Part shown: in pieces, positions 39,470 to 50,669 of the stretch
Layout: each line of letters starts with the position of its first letter
Numbering within the stretch: position 1 is the first letter of the stretch
Source: Pandoraea sp. PE-S2T-3
GTDB lineage: Bacteria; Pseudomonadota; Gammaproteobacteria; Burkholderiales; Burkholderiaceae
Assembly (NCBI RefSeq): GCF_002179965.1
Contig: NZ_NGUQ01000014.1
Span: 62,001 to 126,000, forward strand
DNA length: 64,000 nucleotides
Reading direction: 5' to 3'
The notes under the pieces: model-generated
The model's database searches: none
What the model was told of the DNA's origin: nothing
Seen by the model: only the letters and a program-made list of their open reading frames with translations
Position numbers and translations under genes: made by a program

Positions 39470-41275
39470 ATGGCAAGCGCACTCGAAGTTCTCCGTACCG
39501 TATTCGGCTATAACGCATTCCGTGGCGATCAGGCCGCGATCGTCGACCATGTGGCCGGCGGTGGCGATGCGCTCGTGCTCATGCCCACCGGCGGCGGCAA
39601 GTCGCTGTGCTACCAGATTCCCGCGTTGCTGCGCCCTGGCCTGGGCATCGTCGTCTCCCCGCTCATCGCGCTCATGCAGGATCAGGTCGACGCGCTGCTG
39701 CAAGCGGGTGTGCGCGCGGCCTATCTCAATTCCAGCCTCAGCTTCGACGAGGCCATCGATACCGAGCGGCGTGCCGCGCGCGGCGAACTCGATCTGCTCT
39801 ACGTCGCGCCGGAACGGCTGCTGACCGATCGCTTTCTCGATCTGCTCGACCGGCTCGACGAGCGCGGGCAACTGGCGCTCTTCGCCATCGACGAAGCGCA
39901 CTGCGTGTCGCAGTGGGGCCATGATTTCCGGCCGGAATACATTCAACTTTCGGCGCTGCACGAGCGTTATCCGAGCGTGCCGCGTATTGCGCTCACGGCC
40001 ACGGCTGACGCGGCGACACGCGAGGAAATCCAGACCCGGCTGGGTCTCACCGAAGCGCATCTGTTCGTGTCGAGCTTCGACCGGCCGAACATCCGCTACG
40101 AAATTGTCGACCGCGACAACCCGCGCAAGCAGTTGTTGACGTTTCTGGGCCGGCATCGTGGCGAGGCCGGGATTGTCTACTGCCTGTCGCGCAAGAAAGT
40201 GGAAGAAACCGCCGCCTGGCTGGAGACACAAGGCATTCCGGCCCTGCCTTATCACGCGGGTCTGGACGCCGACGTGCGCCGCACCCACCAGCAACGGTTT
40301 CTGCGTGAAGAAGGGCTGGTGATGTCGGCGACGGTCGCCTTCGGCATGGGGATCGACAAGCCGGACGTGCGCTTTGTCGCCCATCTGGACTTGCCCAAGA
40401 GCCTCGAAGCCTACTATCAGGAAACCGGCCGCGCGGGCCGCGATGGCGAACCCGCTGAAGCCTGGATGGCCTACGGGCTGAACGACGTGGTGGTGCACCG
40501 CAGCCGCATCGACGAATCCAACGCACCGGACCTGCAAAAGCGCATCGAGCGTCAGAAACTCGACGCCCTGCTCGGCTATTGCGAAGCCCCGCGCTGCCGC
40601 CGGACCGTGCTGTTGTCGTACTTCGGAGAGAGCAGTGAGCCGTGCGGCAACTGCGACGTGTGCCTGAACCCGCCGGAAGTCTTCGATGGCACGATTGCGG
40701 CTCAAAAGGCACTTTCGGCCATTTTGCGCACCGGCCAGCGCTTTGGTGCCGGCCATCTCGTCGATCTGCTGCGCGGACGCAGCACCGACAAGATGCGCCA
40801 GTTCGGTCACGAGAGCCTGCCGACGTTCGGCGTCGGCGGTGAACTGGACGATCAGGGCTGGCGTGCTGTGTTCCGTCAGTTGATCGCCCACGGCCTGATC
40901 GAGCCGGACAGCAGTCAATACGGTGCGTTGATTCTGAACGCGTCCGCGCGCCCGGTGCTCAAGGGCGAAACGACACTGTCGCTGCGCCGCCAACGCGCGG
41001 TCGCCAGCAAGAAGAGCCGCTTTGCGGGCTACGCGTCGCCGGCCATCGAGCTGGATCCCGCCGACCAGCAGTTGTTCGACAAGCTGCGCGCCTGGCGACA
41101 GGACATGGCGAAAACGCAGGCGGTACCCGCGTACGTTATTCTTCACGACCGGACGCTGCGAGAACTGGCGCAGCGCCGCCCGCGTCACCGCGATGGTCTG
41201 GTGGACATCACCGGTCTGGGCGAAGCCAAGATCGAGCGCTATGGTGAAGCGCTGGTCGAGTTGCTGAACGCCTGA
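39470..41275 (+). CDS. recQ: ATP-dependent DNA helicase RecQ
   Basis: The 601-residue helicase unwinds DNA 3' to 5' in recombination repair. Walker A is [12 protein letters not shown] and the DEAH box region is [20 protein letters not shown]. The zinc cluster is built from CEAPRCRRT and PCGNCDVC. The winged-helix RQC domain and a C-terminal HRDC domain ([31 protein letters not shown]) follow. Start at [22 protein letters not shown] is upstream and an alternative Met lies nine codons earlier. Confidence 0.96.
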   Translation: MASALEVLRTVFGYNAFRGDQAAIVDHVAGGGDALVLMPTGGGKSLCYQIPALLRPGLGIVVSPLIALMQDQVDALLQAGVRAAYLNSSLSFDEAIDTERRAARGELDLLYVAPERLLTDRFLDLLDRLDERGQLALFAIDEAHCVSQWGHDFRPEYIQLSALHERYPSVPRIALTATADAATREEIQTRLGLTEAHLFVSSFDRPNIRYEIVDRDNPRKQLLTFLGRHRGEAGIVYCLSRKKVEETAAWLETQGIPALPYHAGLDADVRRTHQQRFLREEGLVMSATVAFGMGIDKPDVRFVAHLDLPKSLEAYYQETGRAGRDGEPAEAWMAYGLNDVVVHRSRIDESNAPDLQKRIERQKLDALLGYCEAPRCRRTVLLSYFGESSEPCGNCDVCLNPPEVFDGTIAAQKALSAILRTGQRFGAGHLVDLLRGRSTDKMRQFGHESLPTFGVGGELDDQGWRAVFRQLIAHGLIEPDSSQYGALILNASARPVLKGETTLSLRRQRAVASKKSRFAGYASPAIELDPADQQLFDKLRAWRQDMAKTQAVPAYVILHDRTLRELAQRRPRHRDGLVDITGLGEAKIERYGEALVELLNA

Positions 41276-41300
41276 GCGCCTGAACGTCCGAACCTTCGAC

Positions 41301-42104
41301 ATGACTGAAGCCCATTCGACCTTGCCGAGTGCACCGAATCTGCCCTCGTCACCGCAGCGCCTGCCGCTGACCGTGACGATTCTGACGCGCAACGAGCGGC
41401 ACAACATCGCCGAGTGCATCGCGTCGGTCCGGGCGCTGGCATCGCAAATCGTGGTGCTGGATAACGCCAGCACCGATGGCACGGCAGACATCGCACGCGA
41501 TGCCGGTGCCGAGGTTCATGTCACCCCCGACTGGCCGGGCTTCGGGCCGCAGAAGAACCGCGCGCTGTCGTTCGCGACCCAGCCCTGGGTGCTCTCGCTC
41601 GATGCCGATGAACGCATCACACCAGAATTGGCCGCCGACATCGCTGCGGCCATCGCATCGAACCGTCATGCGGGCTATCGCATGCCCCGCCTGTCGCAGT
41701 TCCTCGGCCACTGGGTGCGCCATTGCGGGTGGTATCCGGACTACGTGCTGCGGCTGTTCCGCCGCGACGCCGGGCGCTTCTCAGACAACCTCGTGCACGA
41801 ACGCGTAATCGTGGAAGGCGAGATCGGCACGTTGCCCAATCATCTGCTGCATTTCAGCTACACCGAAGTGCGGCAGGTCGAGGACAAGGTGCAGCGTTAT
41901 GCCAAGGCGGGCGCGAAGGAAATGGCGTTGCGTGGCAAGAAGGTCTCCGCACTCAAGCCGTGGATCAACGGCGGATGGGCCTTCGTGCGCACCTTCGTGC
42001 TGCGCCGAGGCTTTCTCGATGGCGCCACAGGTGCCGCGATTGCGCGCATGAACGCACGCAGTGCATTCCTGAAGTACGCGCTGTTGAGGCGCGGGGAAAG
42101 CTGA
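41301..42104 (+). CDS. Family 2 glycosyltransferase, WaaE/KdtX-like
   Basis: The 267-residue protein resembles the lipopolysaccharide core beta-1,4-glucosyltransferase family. The nucleotide-sugar fold begins VTILTRNERHNIAECI, continues QIVVLDNASTDGTADIA, and has the metal-binding DADE in WVLSLDADERITPEL. PRLSQFLGHWVRHCGWYPDYVLRLFRR and NLVHERVIVEG are typical of WaaE-like proteins. It lies 25 bases after recQ, so may be co-transcribed although unrelated in function; msbA nearby fits an LPS role. Confidence 0.88.
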   Translation: MTEAHSTLPSAPNLPSSPQRLPLTVTILTRNERHNIAECIASVRALASQIVVLDNASTDGTADIARDAGAEVHVTPDWPGFGPQKNRALSFATQPWVLSLDADERITPELAADIAAAIASNRHAGYRMPRLSQFLGHWVRHCGWYPDYVLRLFRRDAGRFSDNLVHERVIVEGEIGTLPNHLLHFSYTEVRQVEDKVQRYAKAGAKEMALRGKKVSALKPWINGGWAFVRTFVLRRGFLDGATGAAIARMNARSAFLKYALLRRGES

Positions 42105-42138
42105 AAACGGGTGAGTAACCGGCGAGTGCTCGCAAATC

Positions 42139-42168
42139 AAAAAAGGACGCGAATACGCATCCTTTTTT
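42139..42168. terminator. Bidirectional terminator
   Basis: AAAAAAGGACGCG, AATA, CGCATCCTTTTTT form a stem with one mismatch and T-runs on both strands, between two convergent glycosyltransferase genes. Confidence 0.8.
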
Positions 42169-42228
42169 ATTTGATCGACAACCCCGATGGTCGCTACGAC
42201 TGTCGATCGCCGGGCAATCGACTCGCGC

Positions 42229-43080
42229 TTACTTCGCGAGCGCTCGCTTGATACGCGAGCGGAACATCTGCCAACGCAGTTGGCCATCGTCGACGGGCTC
42301 CCCCACCGAACCATCGCTGCCGGCAGGCACGACCTTGCCGCGACGTAGGTAGTAGCGATCGAAAATCTTCTGGGTCATACCCCACTTACGCAGGAACTGC
42401 GTGCGTCCGTCGTTCTTCACGACCTTGCCCGTGCTCTTGCACTGGAAGTGGTAGACGAGACTCGCCCCGACGCCGATGAACTTGCGGCAGCCGGCCGCCC
42501 ATAACTTCATCGAGAAATCATTGTCGCTGCTCATGCCCGGGCTCAGCTCGGTGCTGTAACCGCCCACAAGGAACCACCAGTCGCGATGCACCAGCGTCGG
42601 CGGCCACGTGGCGCCGAACCAGTCCGCCTTCTGATACGTCGACACCGCCGCGAGCAGCGCGGCTTCGTCAAAGGTATCGACTTCGCGTCCGAAATCCGTC
42701 ACGAGCACGCACGGATTGCCGGTATCCACCGGCTCGATCATCGTGCCCGAAAGCATGAACGCCTTGTCCGGCATCGCCTCGGCACGCTCGATCAACGCCG
42801 TGTCCCAACCCGGGCAGCAATACATGTCGTCGTTCAGGTAGACGATGTACTTCTCTCGCGCGAGCGCCGCCGCCTGATTCACGGCGTAGCAGATCCCGAT
42901 GTTGTCCGGCGAAGCGGTGTGATCAAGTCCCTCGGCGCGCACCCAGTCCAGCGTGCCGTCGGAGCCATCGTTCACGTGAACGATGATCTGGTGCGGCATG
43001 CCCGAGTTCTGGCGAATGCTGCGCACACAAAGTTGCAGCAACGCGAGGTTGTTCCACGTCGGAACGATGATGGAAAACAT
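42229..43080 (-). CDS. Family 2 glycosyltransferase
   Basis: The 283-residue protein has the GT-A fold start MFSIIVPTWNNLALLQLCV, NDGSDGTLDWV, and the metal-binding LNDDMYCCPGWD where NDD replaces DxD. The acceptor region GGYSTELSPGMSSDNDFSMK is recognisable. No membrane helices are seen. The sugar and acceptor are unknown; LPS core or O-antigen work is likely given msbA, rfbBAC and the WaaE-like gene nearby. It is 58 bases downstream of the dnaE stop codon on the same strand. Confidence 0.88.
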   Translation of the reverse strand: MFSIIVPTWNNLALLQLCVRSIRQNSGMPHQIIVHVNDGSDGTLDWVRAEGLDHTASPDNIGICYAVNQAAALAREKYIVYLNDDMYCCPGWDTALIERAEAMPDKAFMLSGTMIEPVDTGNPCVLVTDFGREVDTFDEAALLAAVSTYQKADWFGATWPPTLVHRDWWFLVGGYSTELSPGMSSDNDFSMKLWAAGCRKFIGVGASLVYHFQCKSTGKVVKNDGRTQFLRKWGMTQKIFDRYYLRRGKVVPAGSDGSVGEPVDDGQLRWQMFRSRIKRALAK

Positions 43081-43138
43081 CCGGAAATTCCTTGTTGATC
43101 AGGCCAAACGGGCGGGTTCGATTACGAGGTCAGGCCGT

Positions 43139-46100
43139 TCAATAAACGATCTGCACCGAGTCGGGGGTGAGCCACTGACGAAGCTCGCCCAACAGCTCAT
43201 CGCCGGGCTGCACCTTCCAGTCGTCCCCGAGACGCGACTCGCATTCGGCGTCGGTGCGGCGGTAGACGATGTGCACCGGCAGCCCCGTCGGCTTGTCGTC
43301 GTCGCCATTGCCATTCCCGTTGCGCCGGCCGAAGCCACCGCCACCACCACCATTGCCGCCATTGCCACCCTTGAATCCGCCGCCACCGCCGCCAAAGCCC
43401 CCGCCGCCACCTCCACCGCCGGATCCGGCCCCAGCCGTTGCCGTCACGCGATACATCGTGCAGTGCGGTTGCAACGTGGCGCGCAGGCGTGTCCAGTCAG
43501 CATTGCCGTTGAACGACAGCTTGAGCGCGCGAGCGAAACGGGCACGTGCACGGCCGAGATCCATAAGACTTTCCGTCGTGAAACGCAGCCCGCCGGTGAA
43601 GCTGTCGGGTCGCGCACTGCCGTGAACGATCAGCAGTTCGTCTTCCTTGAACAGTTGCTTGTTCGCCTCGAACTGCTCGTTGAAGATCGCCACTTCGAGC
43701 GTGGCGGAGCCATCGTCGAGTTGGGCGATCACCATCTTGCCGCGCTGCGTCATCATCGTGCGCAGGCTTGCGATCACACCCGCCACGAGGCGGTCGCGCC
43801 CTTCACTCAAGTCCTTGATGCGCGTGCGCACAAAACGGCGCACCTCTTCGGCGTACGAGTCGAACATGTGTCCCGACAGGTAGAAGCCAAGCGCCTGTTT
43901 TTCTTCCTGAAGCTTGCGCTTGTCAGTCCAGGCCAGTTCGTCGGCCAGTTCCAGCGGCGCCTGCAAACTCTCGTCGCCCAGATCGAACAGGCTGACCTGA
44001 TTGGCCGCAGCACTCGCCTGCTCGGCCGCTTCCATGGCCATGGGCACCGACGCCATCAATTGCGCCCGGTTATCGTGAATGGTGTCGAACGCCCCGGCGC
44101 GGATCAGCGCTTCGATCGTGCGGCGGTTCACCATGCGGCGATCGATACGCTGGCAGAAATCGAACAGATCGGTGAACGGCCGTTCTTCGCGCGCCCGCAG
44201 AATCTCTTCAATGGCCGACTGACCGCTGCCCTTGATCGCACCGAGACCGTAGCGCACGGTCTTCGAATCGGCGGGCTCGAAACGGTAAGCAGAGACATTC
44301 ACGTCCGGCGGCAGAACAGCCAGACCGTTGGTCAGGCAGTCTTCATAAAGAATCTTGACCTTGTCCGTATCGTCCATGGCCAAGCTCATATTGGCCGCCA
44401 TGAATTCGGCAGGGTGATGCGCCTTGAGCCATGCCGTGTAATACGCGAGCAGCGCGTAAGCCGCCGCGTGCGACTTGTTGAAGCCGTAGCCCGCGAACTT
44501 CTCCATCAAGTCGAAGATTTCGTCGGCCTTCTCGGCCGTCAGCCCGTTCTTGTCCGCGCCCTCGCGGAACAAGCCACGGTGCATGGCCATTTCCTCTGCC
44601 TTCTTCTTGCCCATCGCGCGACGCAGCAAGTCGGCGCCACCGAGCGAGTATCCGCCGATAATCTGCGCCATCTGCATCACCTGCTCCTGATAGACCATGA
44701 TGCCGTAGGTCTCCTGGAGCACAGGCTCGACGCGCGGGTCCGGATATTCCACCTTCTCGCGGCCGTGCTTACGCGCGCAGAAGCTCGGAATCAGGTCCAT
44801 CGGGCCCGGACGGTACAACGCCACCAGCGCAATGATGTCTTCGAAGCGGTCGGGCTGGGCGTCTTTCAACATGCCCTGCATGCCCCGGCTTTCCAGCTGG
44901 AACACGGCCACCGTATTGGCTTTTTTGAGAATGCTGAAGGCTGCCGGATCGGTCAGCGAGACCTGCTCAAGCGACCAGTCCGCCATCTCGGGATGCAAGC
45001 GCTTGATGTAGCGCTCTGCCCAGTTCAGGATCGTGAGCGTAGTCAGGCCCAAGAAGTCGAACTTCACCAGCCCGACGGCTTCCACGTCGTCCTTGTCGTA
45101 CTGACTCACGACGCCGCTGGCGTCTTCGCCGACGCCTTGCGTGTACAACGGGCAGAAATCGGTGAGCTTGCCCGGCGCGATCAACACGCCCCCGGCGTGC
45201 ATGCCGACGTTACGCGTGAGGCCTTCGACACGCTGCGCCAGTTCGAGCAACTGCTTGACTTCGTCTTCCGTGTTGAAGCGCTCGGCCAGTGCCGGCTCTT
45301 CCTTCATTGCGTCGTCGAGCGTGACGAGCTTGCCCGGCTTGAACGGGATGAGCTTGGCGACACCGTCGACGAAGTTGTAGCCGAGATCGAGCACGCGCCC
45401 GACATCTCGCACCGCCGCCTTGGCCGCCATCGAACCGAAGGTGGCGATCTGCGAGACGGCGTCTGCGCCGTACTTCTCTTTCACGTACTGAATGACGCGG
45501 TCGCGCCCGTCCTGACAGAAGTCGATGTCGAAGTCGGGCATCGAGACGCGTTCCGGATTCAGGAAACGCTCGAACAGCAGGTTGTACTTCAGCGGGTCAA
45601 GGTCGGTAATGCCCAGCGCATAGGCGACGAGCGAACCGGCGCCCGAACCCCGGCCCGGGCCGACCGGCACGCCGTTATTCTTGGCCCATTGGATAAAGTC
45701 CGCCACGATCAGGAAGTAGCCCGGGAAGCCCATCTTGATGATCGTGCCGGTCTCGAAATCGAGCCGCTTGTAATACTCGGGGCGCTGCGCGTCGCGCTCC
45801 GCCGCGTCGGGGAAGAGCTGCCCCAGACGCATTTCCAGCCCCTCTTTCGACAACTGCACGAGATAGTCGTCGAGCGACATGCCGTCAGGCGTCGGGAAGA
45901 GCGGCAGCTTCGGTTTGCCGAGTTCGAGCGTGAGGTTGCAACGCTTGGCGATTTCGACGGAATTGGCAATCGCGGACGGCACATCCTCGAACGCGGCGAT
46001 CATGTCGTCCTGCGTGCGGAAGCTCTGGTCCTGCGTAAAACGGCGCACCCGGCGCGCATTGCCGAGAATTTCACCTTCCGAGATACACACACGCGCTTCG

Positions 46101-46744
46101 TGCGCGGTGAAATCGTCGCCGGTCATGAACTGGATCGGATGCGTGGCAACGACCGGCAGCCCTACCTTCGCGGCCAGTTGCACCGCCTGCTGCACATACG
46201 TTTCCATGCCGGCCTGACCGGTGCGTTGCAGTTCGATATAGAACGCCCCCGGAAAGACCTTCGCCCAATGCTGCGCGCACTGCGCCGCCAGATCGGGATT
46301 GCCTGCCGCCAGCGCGGCACCGACATCGCCCATCTGCCCACCGGAAATCGCCAGCAGACCTCGCGCGAAGCCGTCGGGATCAAGCCACGACGGGTCGATT
46401 TCTGCACGCCCGCGCCACTGGTTGCCGAGCCATGCCTTCGACAGCAACTGGCACAGATTCAGATAGCCTTCCTTGTCGCGCGCGAGCAGCAACAACCGTG
46501 ACGGCTTGTCGCGATCGGCAGCATTGGTGATCCAGGCGTCGCAACCGATGATCGGCTTGACGCCCTTGCCGCGGGCTTCTTTGTAGAAACGGATGGCACC
46601 GAACATGTTCGCGAGGTCGGTGAGCGCGAGCGCGCCCTGCCCGTCCTTGGCCGCGGCTTTGACGACGTCGTCAAGGCGCACGATGCCATCGGCGATCGAG
46701 TATTCGGAGTGGAGGCGGAGGTGGACGAAACGAGGTTCTGACAT
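43139..46744 (-). CDS. dnaE: DNA polymerase III alpha subunit
   Basis: The 1201-residue replicative polymerase starts [20 protein letters not shown] with the PHP domain and continues with the palm aspartates in [21 protein letters not shown] helix-hairpin-helix region ([17 protein letters not shown]) and an OB domain ([22 protein letters not shown]) follow. Length is close to E. coli (1160) plus an unusual glycine-rich insert at residues 1104-1138. The open frame extends to 46882, but [10 protein letters not shown] is the family start. Confidence 0.97.
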   Translation of the reverse strand: MSEPRFVHLRLHSEYSIADGIVRLDDVVKAAAKDGQGALALTDLANMFGAIRFYKEARGKGVKPIIGCDAWITNAADRDKPSRLLLLARDKEGYLNLCQLLSKAWLGNQWRGRAEIDPSWLDPDGFARGLLAISGGQMGDVGAALAAGNPDLAAQCAQHWAKVFPGAFYIELQRTGQAGMETYVQQAVQLAAKVGLPVVATHPIQFMTGDDFTAHEARVCISEGEILGNARRVRRFTQDQSFRTQDDMIAAFEDVPSAIANSVEIAKRCNLTLELGKPKLPLFPTPDGMSLDDYLVQLSKEGLEMRLGQLFPDAAERDAQRPEYYKRLDFETGTIIKMGFPGYFLIVADFIQWAKNNGVPVGPGRGSGAGSLVAYALGITDLDPLKYNLLFERFLNPERVSMPDFDIDFCQDGRDRVIQYVKEKYGADAVSQIATFGSMAAKAAVRDVGRVLDLGYNFVDGVAKLIPFKPGKLVTLDDAMKEEPALAERFNTEDEVKQLLELAQRVEGLTRNVGMHAGGVLIAPGKLTDFCPLYTQGVGEDASGVVSQYDKDDVEAVGLVKFDFLGLTTLTILNWAERYIKRLHPEMADWSLEQVSLTDPAAFSILKKANTVAVFQLESRGMQGMLKDAQPDRFEDIIALVALYRPGPMDLIPSFCARKHGREKVEYPDPRVEPVLQETYGIMVYQEQVMQMAQIIGGYSLGGADLLRRAMGKKKAEEMAMHRGLFREGADKNGLTAEKADEIFDLMEKFAGYGFNKSHAAAYALLAYYTAWLKAHHPAEFMAANMSLAMDDTDKVKILYEDCLTNGLAVLPPDVNVSAYRFEPADSKTVRYGLGAIKGSGQSAIEEILRAREERPFTDLFDFCQRIDRRMVNRRTIEALIRAGAFDTIHDNRAQLMASVPMAMEAAEQASAAANQVSLFDLGDESLQAPLELADELAWTDKRKLQEEKQALGFYLSGHMFDSYAEEVRRFVRTRIKDLSEGRDRLVAGVIASLRTMMTQRGKMVIAQLDDGSATLEVAIFNEQFEANKQLFKEDELLIVHGSARPDSFTGGLRFTTESLMDLGRARARFARALKLSFNGNADWTRLRATLQPHCTMYRVTATAGAGSGGGGGGGGFGGGGGGFKGGNGGNGGGGGGFGRRNGNGNGDDDKPTGLPVHIVYRRTDAECESRLGDDWKVQPGDELLGELRQWLTPDSVQIVY
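43331..43435 (-). repeat. Low-complexity glycine-codon tract inside dnaE
   Basis: About 35 codons read almost only Gly with occasional Phe and Asn (residues 1104-1138), encoded by repeated GGC/GGT/GGA triplets. It lies between the OB domain and the final tau-binding region. The strand is strongly G-rich and could form quadruplexes or vary in length between strains. Confidence 0.85.
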
Positions 46745-46981
46745 GGGCCGTATTGTAACGCGGCGGCTCCGGATTTCGCGCGCCGTGTCCCCGGGCTGGT
46801 GGCATATCTGCGCTTTTCGGACGGCACCGGCCGACCGCTCGGAATTTGCCGCATCCGGTACGGGGGCATCGTCCGATTCCACGGGATATCAGCGACTTAT
46901 GGGGTGAAATCAAAGTGCCTTCGGGCCAGATCGGCGATAATGGCGGTTTATTGCTTCACGCTTTTGCGAAACCCTGTTGCC

Positions 46982-47866
46982 ATGTCTATCGTCAACATCG
47001 CCGCGTACAAGTTCGTCTCGCTCGACGACATCGCAACACTGCGCCCTGCGCTGCTCGAACACTGCCAGGTGCTCGACCTGAAGGGCACCATTCTGCTGGC
47101 CCCGGAAGGCATCAATCTGTTTCTGGCCGGCTCGCGCGAATCGATCGACGCATTTCTCGGCCAGTTGCGCGCCGACGCCCGTTTCGCCGACCTCGCGGTC
47201 AAGGAGAGTCTCTCCGAGGAACAACCGTTCCGCCGCATGCTGGTCCGCGCCAAGAAAGAAATCATCACGATGAAGATGCCGGTCATCAAGCCGGCAGACG
47301 GGCGCGCGCCCGGTGTCGAACCCGCCACGCTCAAGCGCTGGCTGGACGCGGGCCAGGATGACGAAGGCCGTCCGGTCGTGATGCTCGACACGCGCAACGA
47401 CTTCGAAGTGGATGTCGGCACGTTCGATAACGCCGTCGACTATCGCCTGACCAAATTCTCCGAATTCCCGGACGTCATCGCAGCCCATCGCGAAGATTTC
47501 GAGGGCAAGACGATCGTGTCGTTCTGCACGGGCGGCATTCGTTGCGAAAAAGCCGCCATCTACATGCGCGATATCGGGCTGGAACACACGTATCAGCTCG
47601 ACGGCGGCATTCTCAAGTACTTTGAGGATGTCGGCGGCGCCCACTATCAGGGCGACTGCTTCGTGTTCGACTACCGCACGGCACTGACCCCCGACCTCGC
47701 GCCGGCGGGCACCGTGCAGTGCTTCGCGTGCCGCGCCGTCGTCACGCCCGAAGCCCAGCAAAGCCCGGACTATGTCGAAGGCGAGCATTGCCCGGCGTGC
47801 GTTGGCGAGAAAAGCGCGACGCCTGCCGCGCGTGCTGAACGCGCAGCCCCGTCCATCGCGGACTAA
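46982..47866 (+). CDS. trhO: tRNA uridine(34) hydroxylase, rhodanese family
   Basis: The 294-residue protein matches TrhO (YceA), which hydroxylates U34 in tRNAs on the way to cmo5U. The N-terminal acylphosphatase-like domain includes [19 protein letters not shown]. The rhodanese domain has [20 protein letters not shown], and the active Cys lies in [22 protein letters not shown] and CPACVGE in the tail are possible zinc ligands. The start [11 protein letters not shown] is chosen within a longer open frame from 46799. gluQ follows after nine bases. Confidence 0.93.
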   Translation: MSIVNIAAYKFVSLDDIATLRPALLEHCQVLDLKGTILLAPEGINLFLAGSRESIDAFLGQLRADARFADLAVKESLSEEQPFRRMLVRAKKEIITMKMPVIKPADGRAPGVEPATLKRWLDAGQDDEGRPVVMLDTRNDFEVDVGTFDNAVDYRLTKFSEFPDVIAAHREDFEGKTIVSFCTGGIRCEKAAIYMRDIGLEHTYQLDGGILKYFEDVGGAHYQGDCFVFDYRTALTPDLAPAGTVQCFACRAVVTPEAQQSPDYVEGEHCPACVGEKSATPAARAERAAPSIAD

Positions 47867-47875
47867 GGCGCGCCG

Positions 47876-48790
47876 GTGACGCGCGTCGAATCGGGCCGTA
47901 CCGGGCATTATCGCGGCCGCTTCGCCCCCTCGCCGACCGGGCCGCTGCACCGCGGCTCGCTGGTCACCGCACTGGCGAGTTGGCTCGATGCCCGCGCGCA
48001 CGACGGCGTGTGGATCGTGCGCATGGAAGATCTGGACGAGCCACGTTGCATTGCCGGTGCGGCGGATGACATTCTGGCAACGCTCACGCGACTGGGCCTC
48101 CACAGCGACGAACCCATTGTCTGGCAGAGCCAGCGGCACGCGCTGTACGAGGACGCGCTCGCTTCGCTGACGGCGTCTGGCCGGGTGTATCCCTGCGGCT
48201 GCACTCGGCGGGAAATCGCCGACTCACTCACGCGCGAACACGCCCGCCACAGCACGCTAGCCTATCCGGGCACCTGCCGCGATGGCCTGCACGGCAAGCC
48301 CGCGCGGGCGTGGCGACTGCGAGTCCCGGATGGCAACGCGGCACGCATCGGATTCGATGATCGCTGGATGGGGCCGCAGTCGCAGGATCTCGCCACCGAA
48401 GTCGGCGATTTCGTGCTCAAGCGCGCCGACGGACAGTGGGCATACCAGCTCGCCGTGGTGGTCGACGACGAAGCGCAACGCATTACCGATGTCGTGCGCG
48501 GCACCGACCTGCTCGACTCCACCGCCCGCCAGATCTATCTCCAGCAATGCCTTGGCGCCGCCACGCCGCGCTATCTCCATGTGCCGCTCGTGATGGCCGC
48601 CGATGGCGAGAAGCTGAGCAAGCAGAATGGCGCAGCGGCGCTATCGCTCGACTCCGATGAAGCCGTCCTCGCAGCCCTTCAAGAGGCTGCCACGCATCTC
48701 GGCCTGCCAGCAGTACTGAGTCAGACGACGCATCGCGAGGATTTCTTCGCGGCGGCAACACAGGCATGGCGGGCGCAACACGGCGACTGA
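47876..48790 (+). CDS. gluQ: tRNA glutamyl-Q(34) synthetase GluQRS
   Basis: The 304-residue protein is a truncated glutamyl-tRNA synthetase that attaches Glu to queuosine 34 of tRNA-Asp. [20 protein letters not shown] carries the HIGH-like HRGS, and KLSKQNGA is the KMSKS-like motif. The family zinc-site cysteines appear in [10 protein letters not shown] and YPGTCRDG. It lacks the anticodon-binding domain, as expected. A GTG start is used, nine bases after trhO; both enzymes modify wobble position 34. Confidence 0.94.
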   Translation: MTRVESGRTGHYRGRFAPSPTGPLHRGSLVTALASWLDARAHDGVWIVRMEDLDEPRCIAGAADDILATLTRLGLHSDEPIVWQSQRHALYEDALASLTASGRVYPCGCTRREIADSLTREHARHSTLAYPGTCRDGLHGKPARAWRLRVPDGNAARIGFDDRWMGPQSQDLATEVGDFVLKRADGQWAYQLAVVVDDEAQRITDVVRGTDLLDSTARQIYLQQCLGAATPRYLHVPLVMAADGEKLSKQNGAAALSLDSDEAVLAALQEAATHLGLPAVLSQTTHREDFFAAATQAWRAQHGD

Positions 48791-48797
48791 TCGCCAT

Positions 48798-48829
48798 AAA
48801 AAAAGCCAGCGCGATACGCTGGCTTTTTT
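48798..48829. terminator. Bidirectional rho-independent terminator
   Basis: AAAAAAAGCCAGCG, CGATA, CGCTGGCTTTTTT between the convergent gluQ and RhlE-like genes: perfect stem, A-run and T-run on opposite sides. Confidence 0.9.
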
Positions 48830-48868
48830 CATTCGACACGCTGAAGGGCTTTAGCCCTTGAAGCTCAC

Positions 48869-50386
48869 TCAGTTGCTGGCCTTGCGCGGGAACCCCGCGA
48901 GCAGTGCTGCCACCTGACGCTTCGGTGCTTTCTCGGGCATGGCGCCGAAGGCGTTCGGCGCGCCCGCGTCTTGCGACGACTTGCTGTTTTGCTGCGCATC
49001 GTCGGCCGTGGGCGACGGCTCGTACGGCTTGTAGAAGAACTCGTCTTCCGGGCGAACGCGACGCTGACCCGGCAGGCCGCTGCTACCGCTGCGGCTGGCG
49101 CGCAGGCCGTCGTGACGGCCATGACGCTCGCTGCGCTCACCGCGCCGCTCGGTACGTTCCGAACGCTCCGGGCGCTCACTGCGCTCGGGACGATCACCAC
49201 GCTCATCACGCGAACGGCTGCGGCGCTCCAGCACCAGCTCGCCACGCTTGAGTTCGCGCTTGATCAGCTTTTCGATTTCAACCAGGTGTTTGCGCTCGTC
49301 CGGGGCGCACAGCGAGATGGCCTCGCCCGATGCGCCGGCACGGCCGGTACGGCCGATACGGTGGACGTAATCTTCCGGGTTGTACGGCAGATCGTAGTTG
49401 ATCACGCCCGGCAGATCGGAGATATCGAGACCACGCGCAGCCACATCGGTCGCGACCAGGGCTTGAATGCCGCCCTGCTTGAAGGCTTCGAGGGCCTGCA
49501 TGCGTTCGTTCTGCGATTTGTCGCCGTGAATGGCCGCCGTCACCACACCGTCGCGCTCCAACTGACGCGCCAGACGGCTAGCGCCGATCTTGCTGTTCAC
49601 GAACACGATGACCTGCTTGAGGTCGCGTTCGTTGAGAATCTGAACCACCGCGGCGCGCTTGTCGTCTTCCGGCACTTCATAGACGATCTGCTCGACCGTA
49701 TCGGCCGTCGCATTGCGGCGTGCCACTTCGATCGTCAGCGGGTTGGTGAGGTAGCTCGAGGCGAGCTTCTTGATTTCGTTCGAGAACGTTGCCGAGAACA
49801 GCAGCGTCTGGCGCTGCTTCGGCAGCAAATTCAGAATGCGCTGGAGATCGGGCAGGAAGCCCATGTCCAGCATGCGGTCCGCTTCGTCCAGCACCAGCAT
49901 CTTGACCTGGCCCAGATTGACCGTCTTTTGTTCGACGTGATCGAGCAGACGTCCCGGCGTGGCGATCAGAATCTCGACACCGCGGCGCAGCGCGTCTTTC
50001 TGCGGGTTCATGTCCACACCGCCGAACACGACGGTGTTGCGCAGCGGCGTGTGCGAGGCGTACAGACGCACGTTCTCGGCCACCTGATCGGCGAGCTCAC
50101 GCGTCGGCGTCAGGATCAGCGCGCGCACCGGGTGACGGGCAGGCGAAGCACTCGTATTGGCGTCGGGCAGCAGGCGTTGAATGATCGGCAGCGAGAAGCT
50201 TGCCGTCTTGCCGGTACCCGTTTGCGCAGCACCCATCACGTCGCGGCCGGAAAGTACGACCGGAATGGCCTGCGCCTGAATCGGAGTCGGACTGGTGTAC
50301 CCCTGCTCGGCGATGGCCCGCAAGATGTCCGCATGCAGCCCAAAGCTATCGAAGCCAGGGGTAGGAACAGCATTCACATCAGCCAT
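48869..50386 (-). CDS. DEAD-box RNA helicase, RhlE-like
   Basis: The 505-residue helicase has the Q motif [26 protein letters not shown], Walker [16 protein letters not shown] box [13 protein letters not shown], the SAT motif LLFSATF, and [10 protein letters not shown]. After residue 375 comes a charged tail with repeated ERPERSER-type units, then a low-complexity end ([20 protein letters not shown]). It remodels rRNA or mRNA structures. RhlE is the best-fitting subgroup by eye. Confidence 0.92.
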   Translation of the reverse strand: MADVNAVPTPGFDSFGLHADILRAIAEQGYTSPTPIQAQAIPVVLSGRDVMGAAQTGTGKTASFSLPIIQRLLPDANTSASPARHPVRALILTPTRELADQVAENVRLYASHTPLRNTVVFGGVDMNPQKDALRRGVEILIATPGRLLDHVEQKTVNLGQVKMLVLDEADRMLDMGFLPDLQRILNLLPKQRQTLLFSATFSNEIKKLASSYLTNPLTIEVARRNATADTVEQIVYEVPEDDKRAAVVQILNERDLKQVIVFVNSKIGASRLARQLERDGVVTAAIHGDKSQNERMQALEAFKQGGIQALVATDVAARGLDISDLPGVINYDLPYNPEDYVHRIGRTGRAGASGEAISLCAPDERKHLVEIEKLIKRELKRGELVLERRSRSRDERGDRPERSERPERSERTERRGERSERHGRHDGLRASRSGSSGLPGQRRVRPEDEFFYKPYEPSPTADDAQQNSKSSQDAGAPNAFGAMPEKAPKRQVAALLAGFPRKASN

Positions 50387-50669
50387 GGTGAAGGGACATC
50401 TCTTTTAAAAAAACGGGGGCCGCCACGCGGAAGGATCCGCATCAAAGCACACTCGCGAAAATTCAAGGGGCGCTGGGCGCCATGCTCAGGGCTGGCGCGA
50501 GAGGGGACTGTCAGGGGACAGATGCGTCGGGCGCCGCCGGACCTGGGAGGTCATTAAGAAGCGAAACAGACGCAATTCTAGCACTTGCGCACGACCAACG
50601 TGTGACAGCGAGGCTTTGCGGCACTTTGCGCCGGCCCGCACGAGGCGCCGCGCACCACCCCCGCCACGC

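Noticed and set aside
36472-39513. 1013-codon plus-strand open frame opposite rfbB, the AhpD-like gene and msbA
   Set aside because: It crosses three well-supported genes; its sequence is H/R-rich without domains.
42983-46501. 1172-codon plus-strand open frame opposite dnaE
   Set aside because: It is the codon mirror of dnaE. No start signal or motif supports it.
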